A stretch of 64,000 bases of DNA from Deltaproteobacteria bacterium (GCA_016214985.1 JACRMM010000022.1:89090-153089), one strand, 5' to 3'; positions 1-12,552 are shown, numbered from the stretch's first letter. Numbers and translations are program-made. The notes: a model not told the origin generated them from the letters alone.

Positions 1-1
1 G

Positions 2-1036
2 CTGCTGGACATTCCGGCCCTGGCGGTGGCCGCCGGGGAGACGCTGGCGCTCGTGGGCCCCAACGGCGCCGGCAAGTCCACGCTGCTCTTGTGCCTCGCC
101 GGTCTGTGGAGGCCCTCGGCAGGCCAGATCCTCTGTCGGGGTGAGCCGGTGGGGCACGGGGCCGGGTCGCTGCCGTACCGCCGCCGGATCGCCGTGGTGT
201 TTCAGGAACCCCTGCTCCTCGATACGAGCGTCTTTCGCAACGTGGCCACCGGTCTCGCGCTCCGGAAGACGCCCCACCGGGAAGCCGAGGAACGGGTGCT
301 GGAGAACCTGGAGAGATTTCGGATCACCCACCTGCGCGACCGCTCGGCGCGCACCCTCTCCGGGGGCGAGGCCCAGCGCACGAGCCTCGCGCGCGCGTTC
401 GCCGTGAACCCGGAGGTGCTCTTCCTGGACGAGCCGCTGACGGCCCTCGACCCGCCGACCCGCGACGCGCTCCTCGACGACCTCGCGGTGAGCCTTCGGC
501 AGACGGGCACCACGGCCGTCTTCGCCACCCACGACCGCCTGGAGGCCCTGCGTCTCGCCGACCGGCTCCTGGTGCTCCGGTCCGGCAGGATCGCTCAGAT
601 CGGCCCCCCGACGGACGTGATGAACCGGCCGGTCGACGAGTTCGTAGCCTCCTTCGTCGGCATGGACACGGTGCTCGCCGGACGGGTGCTCCAAGTTGAC
701 GCGGGGACGCTTGTGGTCGAGGTGGACGGCCGCCAGGTGGAGGCCGTGGGTGAGGCCGGGCCGGGCGACGCGGTACTGCTCGGCATTCGTCCCGAGAACG
801 TCACCCTGCTCCGCGCCTCCCCGCCGGAGGGGACGAGCGCCCGCAACCGGTTTCCCGCTCGTGTCGAGAAGATCACCCCCCAGGGGCCGGTGCAGAAGGT
901 GTATCTCGACTGCGGTTTCCCTCTTACCGCGTTCGTTACGCAACGGTCCCTGGAGGACCTCCAGCTTCGTCCGGGGACAGCGGTCATCGCCTCATGCAAG
1001 GCGACGGGAGTCCACGTGTTTCGAGCGAGACGGTAA
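2..1036 (+). CDS. ABC transporter ATPase, molybdate/tungstate type (5' partial)
   Basis: ATP-hydrolysing subunit of an importer, probably for molybdate or tungstate. The reading frame is open from the window edge (LLDIPALAVAAGE...), so the true start lies upstream; the GTG at 26 is internal. Walker A GPNGAGKST, signature LSGGEAQR, Walker B VLFLDEPLTALD and a switch His (ATHD) are all present. About 110 C-terminal residues after the ATPase core (LAGRVLQVDAGTLVVEVDGRQ onward, then RFPARVEKITPQGPVQKVYL) resemble the TOBE/MOP-type oxyanion regulatory domain of ModC/TupC/WtpC ATPases. The permease and binding protein would lie outside the window. Substrate is inferred from the C-terminal domain and from the molybdenum-storage-like remnant that follows; sulfate or ferric iron are alternatives. 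Confidence 0.85.
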   Translation: MLDIPALAVAAGETLALVGPNGAGKSTLLLCLAGLWRPSAGQILCRGEPVGHGAGSLPYRRRIAVVFQEPLLLDTSVFRNVATGLALRKTPHREAEERVLENLERFRITHLRDRSARTLSGGEAQRTSLARAFAVNPEVLFLDEPLTALDPPTRDALLDDLAVSLRQTGTTAVFATHDRLEALRLADRLLVLRSGRIAQIGPPTDVMNRPVDEFVASFVGMDTVLAGRVLQVDAGTLVVEVDGRQVEAVGEAGPGDAVLLGIRPENVTLLRASPPEGTSARNRFPARVEKITPQGPVQKVYLDCGFPLTAFVTQRSLEDLQLRPGTAVIASCKATGVHVFRARR

Positions 1037-1255
1037 CCAGGAGACCCCTCCCAGGCGACCTCCATCCCCGAGATCGATGCCAGGATGCTCCTCGACCGCG
1101 ACCTGGACGACCTGGTCGTCGAGCGCCCCTGCCTGGAGATCCTGCTCCAGAGCGAGGTGCTCCGCTCGATCCAGGTTGTAAACGGCCTGGAGGAGGGAAA
1201 CCTCACGCGCGCCCTGGCCGGTGAGCCGGTCGGCACGATCATTCACAAGAACTGA
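1037..1255 (+). pseudogene. C-terminal remnant of an amino-acid-kinase-fold protein (molybdenum-storage / UMP-kinase-like)
   Basis: Directly after the TAA of the ATPase, and in the same frame, about 72 codons run to TGA at 1253. The product contains IPEIDARMLLDRDLDDL and then VVNGLEEGNLTRALAGEPVG, which matches the C-terminal end of UMP-kinase/molybdenum-storage (MosA/MosB) proteins, where the GNLxRAL-GExVGT stretch is typical. The N-terminal roughly 200 residues with the nucleotide-binding part are absent. The only ATG (1085) would give a 56-residue stub. I read it as a deletion remnant. Its position next to a molybdate/tungstate-type ATPase suggests a decayed Mo/W gene cluster. The family assignment is from remembered motifs. 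Confidence 0.6.
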
Positions 1256-1382
1256 CCCCTCCTCTCTTCTTCTCGCGCCCACCCCGTACGGCCTCCCCCC
1301 GGTCGTGGGGACACCCCCGCCTCGGCCGCCTATGCAAGACTTTCAAAGACCGCGTTAGTAAGTGTTGCACTGACGATTTTGT

Positions 1383-1410
1383 TCAAGTTTTCGGAAACTC
1401 GGCTCGATAG
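1383..1410 (+). promoter_or_regulatory. Candidate sigma-28 (FliA) promoter before chemotaxis cluster A
   Basis: TCAAGTTT, 12 bases, then CTCGATAG, compared with the flagellar sigma-28 consensus TAAAGTTT-N11/12-GCCGATAA (7 of 8 and about 5 of 8 matches). It lies about 75 bp upstream of the cheA ATG, in the only AT-richer stretch between 1256 and 1484. Chemotaxis operons are classic sigma-28 targets. The upstream 1256-1382 holds no gene. Confidence 0.4.
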
Positions 1411-1484
1411 AATTCATCGGACTGGGAAAGACTTTCACAATCACCCGGCGCGCCGGCGTGCGCGAGACCCTCACGGGGGGGCTC

Positions 1485-3605
1485 ATGAGCCAAGTAGACC
1501 AGTACCGGGAGGTGTTTCGGGAGGAGGCGGGAGAGCTCCTGATCGAGCTGGAGACCACGCTGCTGGAGCTCGAAGAGTCGCCCACGGACCCCGACCTCGT
1601 CGCTCGCGCTTTCCGCGCCATGCACACGATCAAGGGCTCCGGCGCGATGTTCGGGTTCGACGACATTTCCACGTTCACCCACGAGCTCGAGACCGTCTTC
1701 GACCGGGTGCGAAACGGCCAGCTCGCGGTCACGCCCGACCTCGTCGGACTCGCCCTGAGAGCCAAGGACGTCATCCGGGAGATGCTCGACGCTACCGGGT
1801 GCGGCGAGGGCGATCAGGAACAGCGGGACGCGATCGTGGCAGCGCTCAAGGCCCTCGCGTCGCCGCGGCCGGCCGACCCCCCCTCGGCTGCCCCCGCCGC
1901 CCCCGCTCCAGCCCCCGTCCCCGCGTCTCCCGCGCCCTCCGCGGCCCCGGGAGTGGCGCAGACCTATCGGGTCCGCTTCCAGCCGCGCCCCGAGCTCCTG
2001 CGCGACGGGGTCGATCCGGCGCCGCTCCTGGACGACCTGGGCCGGCTCGGCTCCTGTCGGGTCGTTCCGGACACCCGCGCGCCGGTGAGCCCTTCCGACG
2101 TGCCCTGCTGGACCGCCATCCTCACCACCGACCGGGGCCTCGACGCGATCCGCGATGTCTTCCTCTTCGTGGACGACCGCAGCGACGTGACCATCGAGGT
2201 CGTCGACGACGGCCAGAGCCTGGACGCCGAGGCCGGGTACAAGAAGCTCGGCGAGATCCTCGTGGAGCGAGGGGACGTGAGCCCCGAGGACCTCCAAGCG
2301 GTCCTGTCGTCCCAGAAGCGCATCGGCGACCTCCTGGAAGAGACGGGCCTCGTGCCGCCCGTGGCCGTGGCCGCAGCGGCGGCCGAGCAGCAGGTGGTGC
2401 GGGAGGTTCGCAAAAAGCGGGAGAGCGCGGTCTCGGGGGCCGACGCGTCCAGCATCCGCGTCGCGGCCGAGAAGCTCGACAGCCTCGTCGACCGGGTCGG
2501 CGAGCTCGTCATCGCTCAGGCGCGGCTGTCCCAGATCGCCGCGAGCCGGATCGATCCGGACCTGGTCTCGATCTCCGAGGAGATCGAACGCCTCGCCGCC
2601 GAGCTCCGGGACACCACGCTCAACATCCGCATGCTTCCGATCGGGACGACCTTCAGCCGGTTCCGCCGGCTCGTGCGCGACCTGACGGGCGAGCTCGGCA
2701 AGGAGATCGACCTCGTCACCGAGGGGGCCGAGACCGAGCTCGACAAGACCGTGATCGAGCGGCTCGGCGATCCCCTGGTCCACCTGATTCGCAACAGCTG
2801 CGACCACGGCATCGAGCCCTCGGGAGCCCGCGCCGCAGCGGGCAAGCCCAGGAAGGGCACCGTTCGACTCTCGGCCTTCCACTCGGGCCCCAACGTCTAT
2901 ATCGAGATCGCCGACGACGGCGCAGGTCTCGACCCCGACGTGCTCCGGGCCAAGGGAGTCGAGCGCGGCCTCATCGCGCCCGACGCCAAGGTCACGGAGA
3001 AGGACCTCTTCGGGCTGATCTTCCAGGCGGGCTTTTCCACGGCGAAGACGCTCTCCAGCGTGTCGGGACGCGGCGTGGGCATGGACGTCGTCAAGCGCTC
3101 CATCGACGCGCTGCGCGGGACCGTCGAGATCAAAAGCGCGAAGGGCGTTGGAACGACCCTCCGGATCAAGCTGCCGCTCACGCTCGCCATCATCGAGGGA
3201 CTCCTCGTGGAGGTGGGTGAAGAGCGCTTCGCGCTGCCGCTCTCCCTGGTGGAGGAGTGCATCGAGCTCACCCGGGACGACGTGGCCCGCGCCCACGGCC
3301 GGCACCTGGCGCCGGTGCGGGGTGAGCTCGTGCCCTACGTGAGGCTTCGGGAGTGGTTCGGCACCGAAGGGGAGGGGCCCCCGATCGAGCAGATCGCCAT
3401 CACGAGCGTGGACGGCTCGCGCTTCGGCTTCGTGGTCGACCACGTGATCGGCCAGCATCAGACGGTGATCAAGGCTCTCGGAAAGATGTATCAGGACATC
3501 GAAGGACTCTCCGGTGCTACGATCCTCGGGGACGGCTCGGTCGCGCTCATTCTCGACGTCCCCAAGCTCGTCCAGTCCACGACGGCTGCTGCGGGGGCGG
3601 CCTAA
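1485..3605 (+). CDS. cheA: Chemotaxis histidine kinase CheA (cluster A)
   Basis: Receptor-coupled kinase that phosphorylates CheY/CheB-type receivers. The HPt (P1) domain has the phospho-accepting His47 in [13 protein letters not shown]. An Ala/Pro-rich linker follows (about residues 130-155), then a poorly conserved central segment, the dimerisation helices from about 325, the ATPase domain with N box [13 protein letters not shown] and G boxes DDGAGLD and [10 protein letters not shown], and a C-terminal CheW-like domain from about 560. About 706 residues, a normal CheA length. I chose ATG 1485 ([11 protein letters not shown]), where the HPt begins, over the in-frame GTG at 1458, which only adds a short non-conserved tail. 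First gene of a co-directional cluster to 10211, possibly transcribed from the sigma-28-like site upstream. Confidence 0.95.
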   Translation: MSQVDQYREVFREEAGELLIELETTLLELEESPTDPDLVARAFRAMHTIKGSGAMFGFDDISTFTHELETVFDRVRNGQLAVTPDLVGLALRAKDVIREMLDATGCGEGDQEQRDAIVAALKALASPRPADPPSAAPAAPAPAPVPASPAPSAAPGVAQTYRVRFQPRPELLRDGVDPAPLLDDLGRLGSCRVVPDTRAPVSPSDVPCWTAILTTDRGLDAIRDVFLFVDDRSDVTIEVVDDGQSLDAEAGYKKLGEILVERGDVSPEDLQAVLSSQKRIGDLLEETGLVPPVAVAAAAAEQQVVREVRKKRESAVSGADASSIRVAAEKLDSLVDRVGELVIAQARLSQIAASRIDPDLVSISEEIERLAAELRDTTLNIRMLPIGTTFSRFRRLVRDLTGELGKEIDLVTEGAETELDKTVIERLGDPLVHLIRNSCDHGIEPSGARAAAGKPRKGTVRLSAFHSGPNVYIEIADDGAGLDPDVLRAKGVERGLIAPDAKVTEKDLFGLIFQAGFSTAKTLSSVSGRGVGMDVVKRSIDALRGTVEIKSAKGVGTTLRIKLPLTLAIIEGLLVEVGEERFALPLSLVEECIELTRDDVARAHGRHLAPVRGELVPYVRLREWFGTEGEGPPIEQIAITSVDGSRFGFVVDHVIGQHQTVIKALGKMYQDIEGLSGATILGDGSVALILDVPKLVQSTTAAAGAA

Positions 3606-3642
3606 CCGATTCCCCCGGCGAGACGGGGGTGAGGAGATCCAG

Positions 3643-5331
3643 ATGACCATTCGAGACCTGAAGATCGGGACGAAGCTCTACCTCGGATTTGCGTCGGTCG
3701 TCGCCATCTTCGCCGCGGTCGCAACGTACCAGATCGTCGCGATCCGTACTCTGGACGGCCTGGCGGAGTCGTCCAAGAAGAACGCGACGGAAGCGATCCA
3801 CATCAACGAGGTCATCGGGCGGGCCAACGCGACGTACAACCTGGTCGCCGATCTGATGGTCCGACGCAACTACTCGGAGGCTCAGGCGAATCTGGGCAAG
3901 ATCAAGGAAGCGGCCCAGGCCGACGTGGCGTTGATCCGAGACCTCGCGGAGAACGCCGAGGAGAAGGCGTTGGCAGACGCTTTCGGCTCGGCGTACGCGA
4001 GCTACTTGGGGTTGATGGAGAAACTGATCCGCGGCGTACAGGTTCCGGGCGCCACCCCGGAACAGATCCGGGCGTTGGACGACGAATTGGACGCCCCCCG
4101 GGAGCGGACGGGTCAGGCCCTCGAAAAGCTCGCGGCCCTGATGGAGAAGGTTGTGGAAGAGTCCAACACGGCCTTCGACTCGACCGCTGGGTCTTCCGAA
4201 AGATGGGCTCTGGTCCTGTCGGTGCTCGGCGTGCTTCTGGCCGCGGTCGTCGCCTTCTTCATCCAGCGCGCGATTGCCCGCCCTCTGGCCGAGGCGGTCG
4301 ACGTGAGTCAGCGGCTCGCCGACGGGGACCTGCGGATCGAAGTGGAGGTGCAGGGGAAAGACGAGACGGGCCAGCTTCTGGCCGCCATGAAGCACATGGT
4401 GGCGAAGTTGCGCGACGTGGTCGGAGACGTGAAGTCCTCGTCGGACAACGTGGCCTCCGGGAGCCAGCAGATGAGCTCCTCGTCGGAAGAGATGTCGCAG
4501 GGCGCCACGGAACAGGCGTCATCGGTGGAGGAGATCTCGTCCTCCATGGAGGAAATGGCCTCCAACATCCGCCAGAACGCCGACAATGCGAGCCAGACCG
4601 AGAAGATGGCGCTGAAGGCGGCGGCCGACGGCCGCGAGGGCGGCCAGGCCGTGCAGGAGACCGTGGCGGCCATGAAGGAGATCGCCAGCAAGATCGGGAT
4701 CATCGAGGAGATCGCGCGGCAGACGAACCTCTTGGCCTTGAACGCGGCCATCGAGGCGGCGCGGGCCGGGGAGCACGGCAAGGGTTTCGCGGTCGTGGCC
4801 TCGGAGGTCCGGAAGCTCGCCGAGCGAAGTCAAAAGGCCGCGGGAGAGATCAGCCAGCTGTCGGGCTCGAGCGTCGCGGTGGCGGAGCAGGCCGGGGAGC
4901 TCCTGAGTCGGATCGTCCCGGACATCCAGAAGACGGCGGAGCTGGTCCAAGAGATCAGCGCCGCCTGCCGCGAGCAGGACGCCGGGGCGGGGCAGATCAA
5001 CAAGGCCATCCAACAGCTCGACCAGGTGATCCAGCAGAACGCCTCGGCCGCCGAGGAGATGAGCTCCACCGCCGAGGAGCTCTCCTCCCAGGCTCAGATG
5101 CTGCAGGCGGCCGTGGAGTTCTTCAAGACCGAAGAGGGCGCTCGGTCAGCCCGGCGCCCGGTGCAAAGGGCCGCGGTCCAACAACGACCCGCGGCCCGCC
5201 TTTCCAAGGGGCCTTTCCGCGTCGCGCTGGCGTCGAAGCCGCCCAGTCGCAAGACGGACGGGAACGGTGACGGCTTCGACCTGGCCCTGACGGACGGCGG
5301 CGGGGACGACGGCGAGTTCGAGAGGTATTGA
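3643..5331 (+). CDS. Methyl-accepting chemotaxis protein with C-terminal pentapeptide
   Basis: Transmembrane chemoreceptor, 562 residues. TM1 lies at about residues 12-32 and a helical periplasmic domain of about 155 residues (four-helix-bundle type) follows. TM2 is at about 190-210, then HAMP ([18 protein letters not shown]), adaptation helices and the signalling tip [20 protein letters not shown]. The last five residues, EFERY, come after a flexible tail of about 60 residues and fit the x-[HFYW]-x-x-[HFYW] tether for CheR/CheB. Start ATG 3643 gives [16 protein letters not shown], a standard receptor N-terminus, and has GAGGAG just upstream; a longer frame opening at 3514 overlaps cheA and is discarded. 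Encoded 37 bp after cheA, so probably the cognate receptor of cluster A. Confidence 0.95.
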   Translation: MTIRDLKIGTKLYLGFASVVAIFAAVATYQIVAIRTLDGLAESSKKNATEAIHINEVIGRANATYNLVADLMVRRNYSEAQANLGKIKEAAQADVALIRDLAENAEEKALADAFGSAYASYLGLMEKLIRGVQVPGATPEQIRALDDELDAPRERTGQALEKLAALMEKVVEESNTAFDSTAGSSERWALVLSVLGVLLAAVVAFFIQRAIARPLAEAVDVSQRLADGDLRIEVEVQGKDETGQLLAAMKHMVAKLRDVVGDVKSSSDNVASGSQQMSSSSEEMSQGATEQASSVEEISSSMEEMASNIRQNADNASQTEKMALKAAADGREGGQAVQETVAAMKEIASKIGIIEEIARQTNLLALNAAIEAARAGEHGKGFAVVASEVRKLAERSQKAAGEISQLSGSSVAVAEQAGELLSRIVPDIQKTAELVQEISAACREQDAGAGQINKAIQQLDQVIQQNASAAEEMSSTAEELSSQAQMLQAAVEFFKTEEGARSARRPVQRAAVQQRPAARLSKGPFRVALASKPPSRKTDGNGDGFDLALTDGGGDDGEFERY

Positions 5332-5337
5332 GAAGCG

Positions 5338-5425
5338 CTGAGCAATCAGCTGTCAGCGGTCAGATGGAGGCATGAAACAGAGTTGCCCCGGGGGTTGGCT
5401 GATCGCTGACCGCTGAAAGCTCGCG
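5338..5425. repeat. Intergenic GCTGACAGC-type inverted repeat
   Basis: Between the receptor and cheW. The left arm reads AATCAGCTGTCAGCGGTCAG and the right arm CTGATCGCTGACCGCTGAAA, roughly inverted copies flanking about 35 bp of unrelated sequence. The same word family recurs at 21230-21300. It separates cheW from the receptor by 109 bp in an otherwise tight cluster, so it may be an inserted small repeat element. The cheW RBS (GAGGAGCG) lies just past it. Confidence 0.6.
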
Positions 5426-5440
5426 ACAGAGGAGCGAACG

Positions 5441-5947
5441 ATGAGTGTCCCTGGCATCACCGAAACGTCTCAGTATCTGACGTTCACCTTGGACCGCGAG
5501 CTCTTTGCCCTCCCCATCGCCAAGGTGCGCGAGGTGCTTGAGTTCACGGCCGTCACGAAAGTGCCCCGAACGCCCAACTTCATGCGAGGTGTCCTCAACC
5601 TGCGCGGGAACGTCGTGCCGGTCGTCGACTTGCGTCTGAAGTTCGGCATGAGCTGCACCGAGCGAACGATCGACAGTTGCGTCGTCATCACCGAGGTCGC
5701 GATCGACGGCGAAATGACGGTCCTGGGCGCTCTCGCCGATGCGGTGCAGGAGGTGCTCGAGCTCGAGCCGGAGCAGATCGACCCGCCGCCACGGATCGGT
5801 ACCCGGCTCGACACCGCCTTCATCCAGGGCATGGGCAAGCACGACGATCAATTCCTGATCCTGCTGGACATCGACAAGGTGTTCACGTCTGAGGAACTGG
5901 ACGCGGTTGGCGGCGCGGACAGCGGGCCCGCGGCGTCCGCGGCCTGA
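5441..5947 (+). CDS. cheW: CheW coupling protein (cluster A)
   Basis: Cytoplasmic scaffold joining receptors to CheA. At 168 residues it is a single CheW domain with the usual order: YLTFTLDRELFALPIAKVREV, then RGVLNLRGNVVPVVDLRLKF, and the C-terminal QFLILLDIDKVF strand. ATG 5441 follows an RBS-like GGAGCG. A short Ala/Gly tail ends the protein. It lies downstream of the receptor across a repeat element and upstream of the HEAT/receiver hybrid. Confidence 0.95.
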   Translation: MSVPGITETSQYLTFTLDRELFALPIAKVREVLEFTAVTKVPRTPNFMRGVLNLRGNVVPVVDLRLKFGMSCTERTIDSCVVITEVAIDGEMTVLGALADAVQEVLELEPEQIDPPPRIGTRLDTAFIQGMGKHDDQFLILLDIDKVFTSEELDAVGGADSGPAASAA

Positions 5948-6109
5948 CAAGTTGAGGGGCTGCGGGGAGCACCCAAAGGCTCCCGAGCCGTGCCGGAACG
6001 ACCCGTTCGAGCCGGGGTCGACCCACCCTCCGTGCTCGAGGCTGCAGCGAGACGCTCTGTCCGGAGCCCGGGATGGTCTTCCCGCGCTGTGAGCAAGCAG
6101 GAGGTGTCC

Positions 6110-7696
6110 ATGGAACTTGGCAGCGACTTTGCGAAGAAGAACCTCGTGGAGCAGATCGTGGCGCTCGATGAGTTGGAGAAGGCGGGTCGGGCCGAGGTGA
6201 TCCCTGATCTGCTGGAGCTCTATCGCGGGGGAAACCTCGACGACGTGGTCTGCGGCGCTCTGTTCGACACGCTCCGGGCGCTCTTGCCGCGAAGCGAAAC
6301 AGACACGGTGGCCGGACTGGCCTCCGAGGATCCGCGCATCCAACGAATGTGCGCGCAAACCGCGGGCCGGTGTGAGTTTCGGACAGCGGTGCCGACTCTG
6401 GTGGCCCTTGCTTCGTCCGACCCTGACACGAGCCTCCTGGGGGAGTTTCTCTCCACGCTCTCCCAGCTCGGGGCGGCCGAGGCGGTGCCCCTCTCCCTCC
6501 GGTACCTGCGACACCCGGACCCGGTCGTCTCGGCGACCGCGATCGAAATGGTCGGGAAACACAAAGACCCGGCCTGTGTCGGCGAGCTTTACGCCATGGT
6601 CCGCGAGGCGGAGGCCGATGAGCGCTACGAGATCTGCGACCTGTCCACCCAAAAGGCAATCGAGGCGATCGGGTACCTCGGGACGGCGGAAGCGGTCTCG
6701 TTTCTGGTGTCGAAGATCCACCACCGAAATCCCATGGTGCGCCGATTGATCCACGACGAGCTGATTCGGTGCGGGGCACGAGCCGTGGGCCCCTTGGGCC
6801 GCTTGGTACTGTCCGGGGACGACGACGAAAAGGTCCTCGCGGCCAACCTGCTCGGGTTCATCGGCGACCGCAGCGGCGTGGGCCTCCTGCTGGAGGCGCT
6901 CGACGGCGCCGTTCTGTCCACCCCGAATGCGCGCTACGCCGCCTACGAGGCGCTGGGCCGGCTCGGGTCGCTCAAGGCCCTCGTCCGCCTCGCGGACGGG
7001 CTCGACGAGCCCGATGAGCTCAGCCTGATGGCGGTGGTGACGGCTCTGGAGCAGGAGCCCCCTCCCTTCCTCGCGCCGCGGCTCCGGGCGGCCCTGTGCT
7101 CCGGCGACGGGCAGGGGGACCGGTTGGCGAGGACGGTGATCGCGGTCAAGGCGGTGCGCCTCTTCGAGGCGGGGTACGGGGATAAGGAGGCAGCCGCGCG
7201 GCTTGTGGCAGCGGCGGCTGCCTGCAAAGATCCCGATGCGGTCGCTGCGGTTCGCGAGAAGCTGACAGAGATTCCCGGGGATCGAGCGGCTGCGGATGCG
7301 GCCCGGCTGGAGGGCGGTGACACCGCCTGGAAGGGGCGGCGGATCCTCGCCGTCGACGATTCAAAGTCGATGCTCTTCTTCTACCGGGCCGCGATGGCCG
7401 AGTTGGGCGTGGAGGTGCAGACGGCCGGAGACGGGGAGGAGGCCCTCGCCCTCCTCTCCGGCGAAAGCTCGTTCGATCTCGTCATCACCGATCTGAACAT
7501 GCCCAGGATGGACGGAATCGAGCTCACGCGGAAGATCCGCGCGAACTTCCTCTTGGAGGGCCTCCCGATCCTCATGGCGACCACCGAATCGGACGGGTCG
7601 CAAGTGGAGCTCGCCCGGAAGGCCGGGACGAACGGTTTCCTCAGCAAACCCCTCACGCCCGAGGTGCTTCGGGAGGCCGTGCTCCGTTACCTCTGA
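6110..7696 (+). CDS. HEAT-repeat protein fused to a CheY-like receiver domain
   Basis: 528 residues. Residues 1 to about 400 are alpha-helical repeats of HEAT/PBS-lyase type, recognisable from the recurring pattern of paired helices (e.g. AVPTLVALASSDPDTSLLGE, AVPLSLRYLRHPDPVVSATA). Residues from about 408 form a complete receiver domain: acidic pair in ILAVDDSKSM, phospho-acceptor Asp461 in VITDLNMPRMDG, and Lys in GFLSKPL. ATG 6110 has a strong RBS (CAGGAGGTG) 4 bases upstream; the open frame back to 5990 is a fortuitous extension. Sitting between cheW and cheR, it is presumably phosphorylated by CheA and could act as a phosphate sink, adaptor or output protein. Domain calls are from pattern; the function is not known to me. 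Confidence 0.85.
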   Translation: MELGSDFAKKNLVEQIVALDELEKAGRAEVIPDLLELYRGGNLDDVVCGALFDTLRALLPRSETDTVAGLASEDPRIQRMCAQTAGRCEFRTAVPTLVALASSDPDTSLLGEFLSTLSQLGAAEAVPLSLRYLRHPDPVVSATAIEMVGKHKDPACVGELYAMVREAEADERYEICDLSTQKAIEAIGYLGTAEAVSFLVSKIHHRNPMVRRLIHDELIRCGARAVGPLGRLVLSGDDDEKVLAANLLGFIGDRSGVGLLLEALDGAVLSTPNARYAAYEALGRLGSLKALVRLADGLDEPDELSLMAVVTALEQEPPPFLAPRLRAALCSGDGQGDRLARTVIAVKAVRLFEAGYGDKEAAARLVAAAAACKDPDAVAAVREKLTEIPGDRAAADAARLEGGDTAWKGRRILAVDDSKSMLFFYRAAMAELGVEVQTAGDGEEALALLSGESSFDLVITDLNMPRMDGIELTRKIRANFLLEGLPILMATTESDGSQVELARKAGTNGFLSKPLTPEVLREAVLRYL

Positions 7697-7741
7697 CCTC
7701 ATTGGCGGCGACCGGGTGCTTCCCACCCGAGGCAAGACTTC

Positions 7742-10211
<2,470 letters not shown>

Positions 10212-10215
10212 TCCG

Positions 10216-10234
10216 CGAGAGCCCCGGGTTCTCG
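10216..10234. terminator. Candidate bidirectional terminator between cheB and a convergent receptor gene
   Basis: CGAGAGCC-CCG-GGTTCTCG forms an 8-bp stem (one G-T pair) with a 3-base loop, followed by GTTT. It lies exactly in the 26-bp gap between two convergent stops. The T-run is short, so Rho-independent activity is uncertain. Confidence 0.45.
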
Positions 10235-10237
10235 GTT

Positions 10238-11818
10238 TCACGCCAGTTTGAACTGTCCGACCGCCTCTTGAAGCGAGTGGGCTTCCCGCGCAAGGGACTC
10301 GGCCCCGCCGGCGAGGTCCCCCGTCTCTCCTGCCACGTCCTTGCTGACGGTGGCGATCCTCTCCACGTTCCCGGACATCTCCTCCATGGCCGAGGACTGC
10401 TGCTCCGTGGCCACGGCGATCTGCCCGACCATCTGGCTCACCTGGCCCACGTGCTGCACGATCTCCTGGAAGGCGCGGGCCGCCGCGTGGAAGACGTCTC
10501 TGGCCTCCAGAGCCTCGCGCCTGCCAGAGGCGGTGGCGGACACCGCTTGCTCGGTCTCGGACTGGATCGCTTGGATCGTCGCCCCCACCTGCTGGGTGGC
10601 CTTCGTGGTCTTCTCGGCGAGCTTTCGCACCTCGTCGGCCACCACGGCGAAGCCCCGGCCGTGCTCCCCGGCACGGGCTGCCTCGATGGCCGCGTTCAAG
10701 GCCAGGAGGTTCGTCTGGTCGGCGATGTCGTCGATCACCTTGATGACCGCGCCGATCGCCTCGGACTTGGAGCCGAGCCCGCTGATCCGGTCGGCGAGGC
10801 CCTCGACCATCTGCGCGATCCCCTCCATGCGGGCGAGGCTCTCCGAGAGAGTCCCCTCGCCGTTGCGCGCCACCTCCGACATCGTCTGGGCGCTCTGAGC
10901 GACCTCCTGGGTGTTCCGGCTGACCTCGAGCACGGTGGAGGAGACCTCCTCGATCGCCGCCGCGACCTCCGAGGCCTTGGCGCTCTGGGCCTCGGCGCCG
11001 GAGGCCACCTGCTGGCTCGACGCGGAGATCTGCTGGGCCTGGGCGGCCACCGCGCCCGAAGCCTCCGACACGCGGTGGAGCAGCGACGAGAGTTGCGTCT
11101 GCATGGACCGGTAGGCCGCAGCGAGGGTCCCGAGCTCGTCCTTGCGCTGGATGTCCACGGCCGCCGTGAGGTCCGCTCGGGAGAGGCGCTCAAACGCCGA
11201 GCTGAGCAGGTGCACCGGCTCTCCGATGCTGCGCGCAAAGAAGAAAGAAAGCGCCAGGGCGAGACCCAGGGCCACGGCCGTGCCGAGGAGGGTCCAGTTC
11301 CGGATGGAGTTCGCCGCCTTGAGAAACTCCTCCTCGTAGCTCCCGAACCCGAAGACCCAATCCCACGGCGCGAAGTACACGTAACGGGCGATCTTCCTGC
11401 GTGCGTGGTCCTCGCCGGGGTTCTTCCACCAGTAGTCGATCGTGCCGTTCTTCTTGGCGAGCATCTCGTCGAAAAAGGGCTTGCCGTTCGCGTCCTTCAT
11501 CCCCTTCAACTGCTTCTCCTCGAGTTCGGGGTGCAGCACCATCGTGCCGTCGCTCGTCATGGCGTAGGGGTATCCGGTATCCCCGATCTTCACGGCCAGC
11601 AGGGCTTTTCGGAGCTCGGCGTTTGGCGCCGAGGCGCTGGTGGCCTGGTAGTAGCTCTGGCACATCCCGATCGTCATCCCCGCCAAGTTGTCGAGCTCCT
11701 GGTTCAATTGCTGTGAGGCGTAGTAGCGAGCGATCACATAGGCGCACGCCCCGCCCAGGAGCATGGGCGCGGTCACGAGGAGGCAGATGGCGAGGGAGAG
11801 CTTGGCTTTGATGGACAT
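10238..11818 (-). CDS. Methyl-accepting chemotaxis protein with single-Cache sensor
   Basis: 526 residues. The N-terminal TM ([20 protein letters not shown]) is followed by a periplasmic region of about 150 residues with [20 protein letters not shown] and later [20 protein letters not shown], typical of single-Cache (sCache_2) ligand domains. Then come TM2, HAMP and a signalling domain with [20 protein letters not shown]. The C-terminus (EAVGQFKLA) lacks a CheR tether. Start ATG 11818 ([11 protein letters not shown]) precedes a clean signal anchor; the frame further upstream is a composition artefact. Convergent with cheB, so transcribed separately from cluster A. Confidence 0.93.
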   Translation of the reverse strand: MSIKAKLSLAICLLVTAPMLLGGACAYVIARYYASQQLNQELDNLAGMTIGMCQSYYQATSASAPNAELRKALLAVKIGDTGYPYAMTSDGTMVLHPELEEKQLKGMKDANGKPFFDEMLAKKNGTIDYWWKNPGEDHARRKIARYVYFAPWDWVFGFGSYEEEFLKAANSIRNWTLLGTAVALGLALALSFFFARSIGEPVHLLSSAFERLSRADLTAAVDIQRKDELGTLAAAYRSMQTQLSSLLHRVSEASGAVAAQAQQISASSQQVASGAEAQSAKASEVAAAIEEVSSTVLEVSRNTQEVAQSAQTMSEVARNGEGTLSESLARMEGIAQMVEGLADRISGLGSKSEAIGAVIKVIDDIADQTNLLALNAAIEAARAGEHGRGFAVVADEVRKLAEKTTKATQQVGATIQAIQSETEQAVSATASGRREALEARDVFHAAARAFQEIVQHVGQVSQMVGQIAVATEQQSSAMEEMSGNVERIATVSKDVAGETGDLAGGAESLAREAHSLQEAVGQFKLA

Positions 11819-11922
11819 GGCGACCCCTGGGGCGGAGGTCCGGGGTCGGGGCCCCGGCCGTCGGTTGGCGTGCTTCCCAACGGATCGGCCTACAGACCCG
11901 CGCGCTTGAGGGGAAACGTACC

Positions 11923-12552
11923 CTACCGCCAGCCCTTCAGGCGGGCCAGGCGCCATTTCTGCTCGCGCTCGCGCCGCTCGTCCAGAGGGGCGGCCGAATC
12001 GTCCCAGCGGATGCCCCGCTGACGGCACACCTCGCGAAGCGAGCGCACGGCGTCCACGTCCTCGGGCCGTTGGCGGCCCAGGACGGCGTAGAGGATCTCC
12101 GAGCCGTCCCGGAGGAGGAGGTTGACGGTCGCCGGATCCCGCTCGCCTCCTGAGCCGAGCGTACCGGCGACCACGCGGCGCACCCGGGGCCACGGCACCA
12201 GCCGCCGCCCGAGGGCCCAGCCGAGGCGGATGCCGGTGTCGTCGAGCCGGGTGGTGAGGCGCCACGGGAGGGTGGCGATGAGAGGGCACGCCAGCAGACA
12301 GGCGGTTGCGGCGAGCGCAAGGAACCCCCACCCCTCGGGCCTGTGAACGGCGCGGGCGACGAGCGCGGCGCCCCACGCGCCCAGGGCGAGGCCAACTCCG
12401 ACCGTCGCGCCGGCACGCAGCCCGGTGAGGTGGCGGAAAGAAGCCGGGTCGTTCGGCGGCTGGGTGGCTGGGCGGCTGGGCGGCTGAGACGCTGGGATGC
12501 CGGGATGCTGGGAGGCGACTCCTTGCACCGGGTCTTCGTCTTCTCTACGCAT
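11923..12552 (-). CDS. Membrane protein with PH-like domain
   Basis: 209 residues from ATG 12552. Two hydrophobic helices ([21 protein letters not shown] and [19 protein letters not shown], about residues 48-90) precede a soluble part resembling bacterial PH (bPH) domains: [20 protein letters not shown], then PWPRVRRVV. The first roughly 40 residues ([13 protein letters not shown]) are encoded by a GGGCGGCT-type octamer repeat at 12455-12516, so the true start could be further in, for example near residue 45. Role unknown. Downstream of the ChaN-PDZ gene on the same strand. Confidence 0.55.
   Translation of the reverse strand: MRREDEDPVQGVASQHPGIPASQPPSRPATQPPNDPASFRHLTGLRAGATVGVGLALGAWGAALVARAVHRPEGWGFLALAATACLLACPLIATLPWRLTTRLDDTGIRLGWALGRRLVPWPRVRRVVAGTLGSGGERDPATVNLLLRDGSEILYAVLGRQRPEDVDAVRSLREVCRQRGIRWDDSAAPLDERREREQKWRLARLKGWR
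12455..12516. repeat. GGGCGGCT octamer repeat array
   Basis: Reads GGCGGCTGGGTGGCTGGGCG and continues as imperfect octamers (GGGCGGCT, GGGATGCT) for about 60 bp. It lies inside the 5' part of the reading frame for the PH-like membrane protein. Related octamers occur at 14633-14806 and 56114-56152. Confidence 0.75.

Noticed and set aside
1383..3650. 755-codon open frame on the minus strand opposite cheA
   Set aside because: Shadow of a GC-rich gene: no domain, low-complexity Arg/Gly/Asp-rich product, whereas the plus strand encodes a complete CheA. Many similar long antisense frames were discarded for the same reason.
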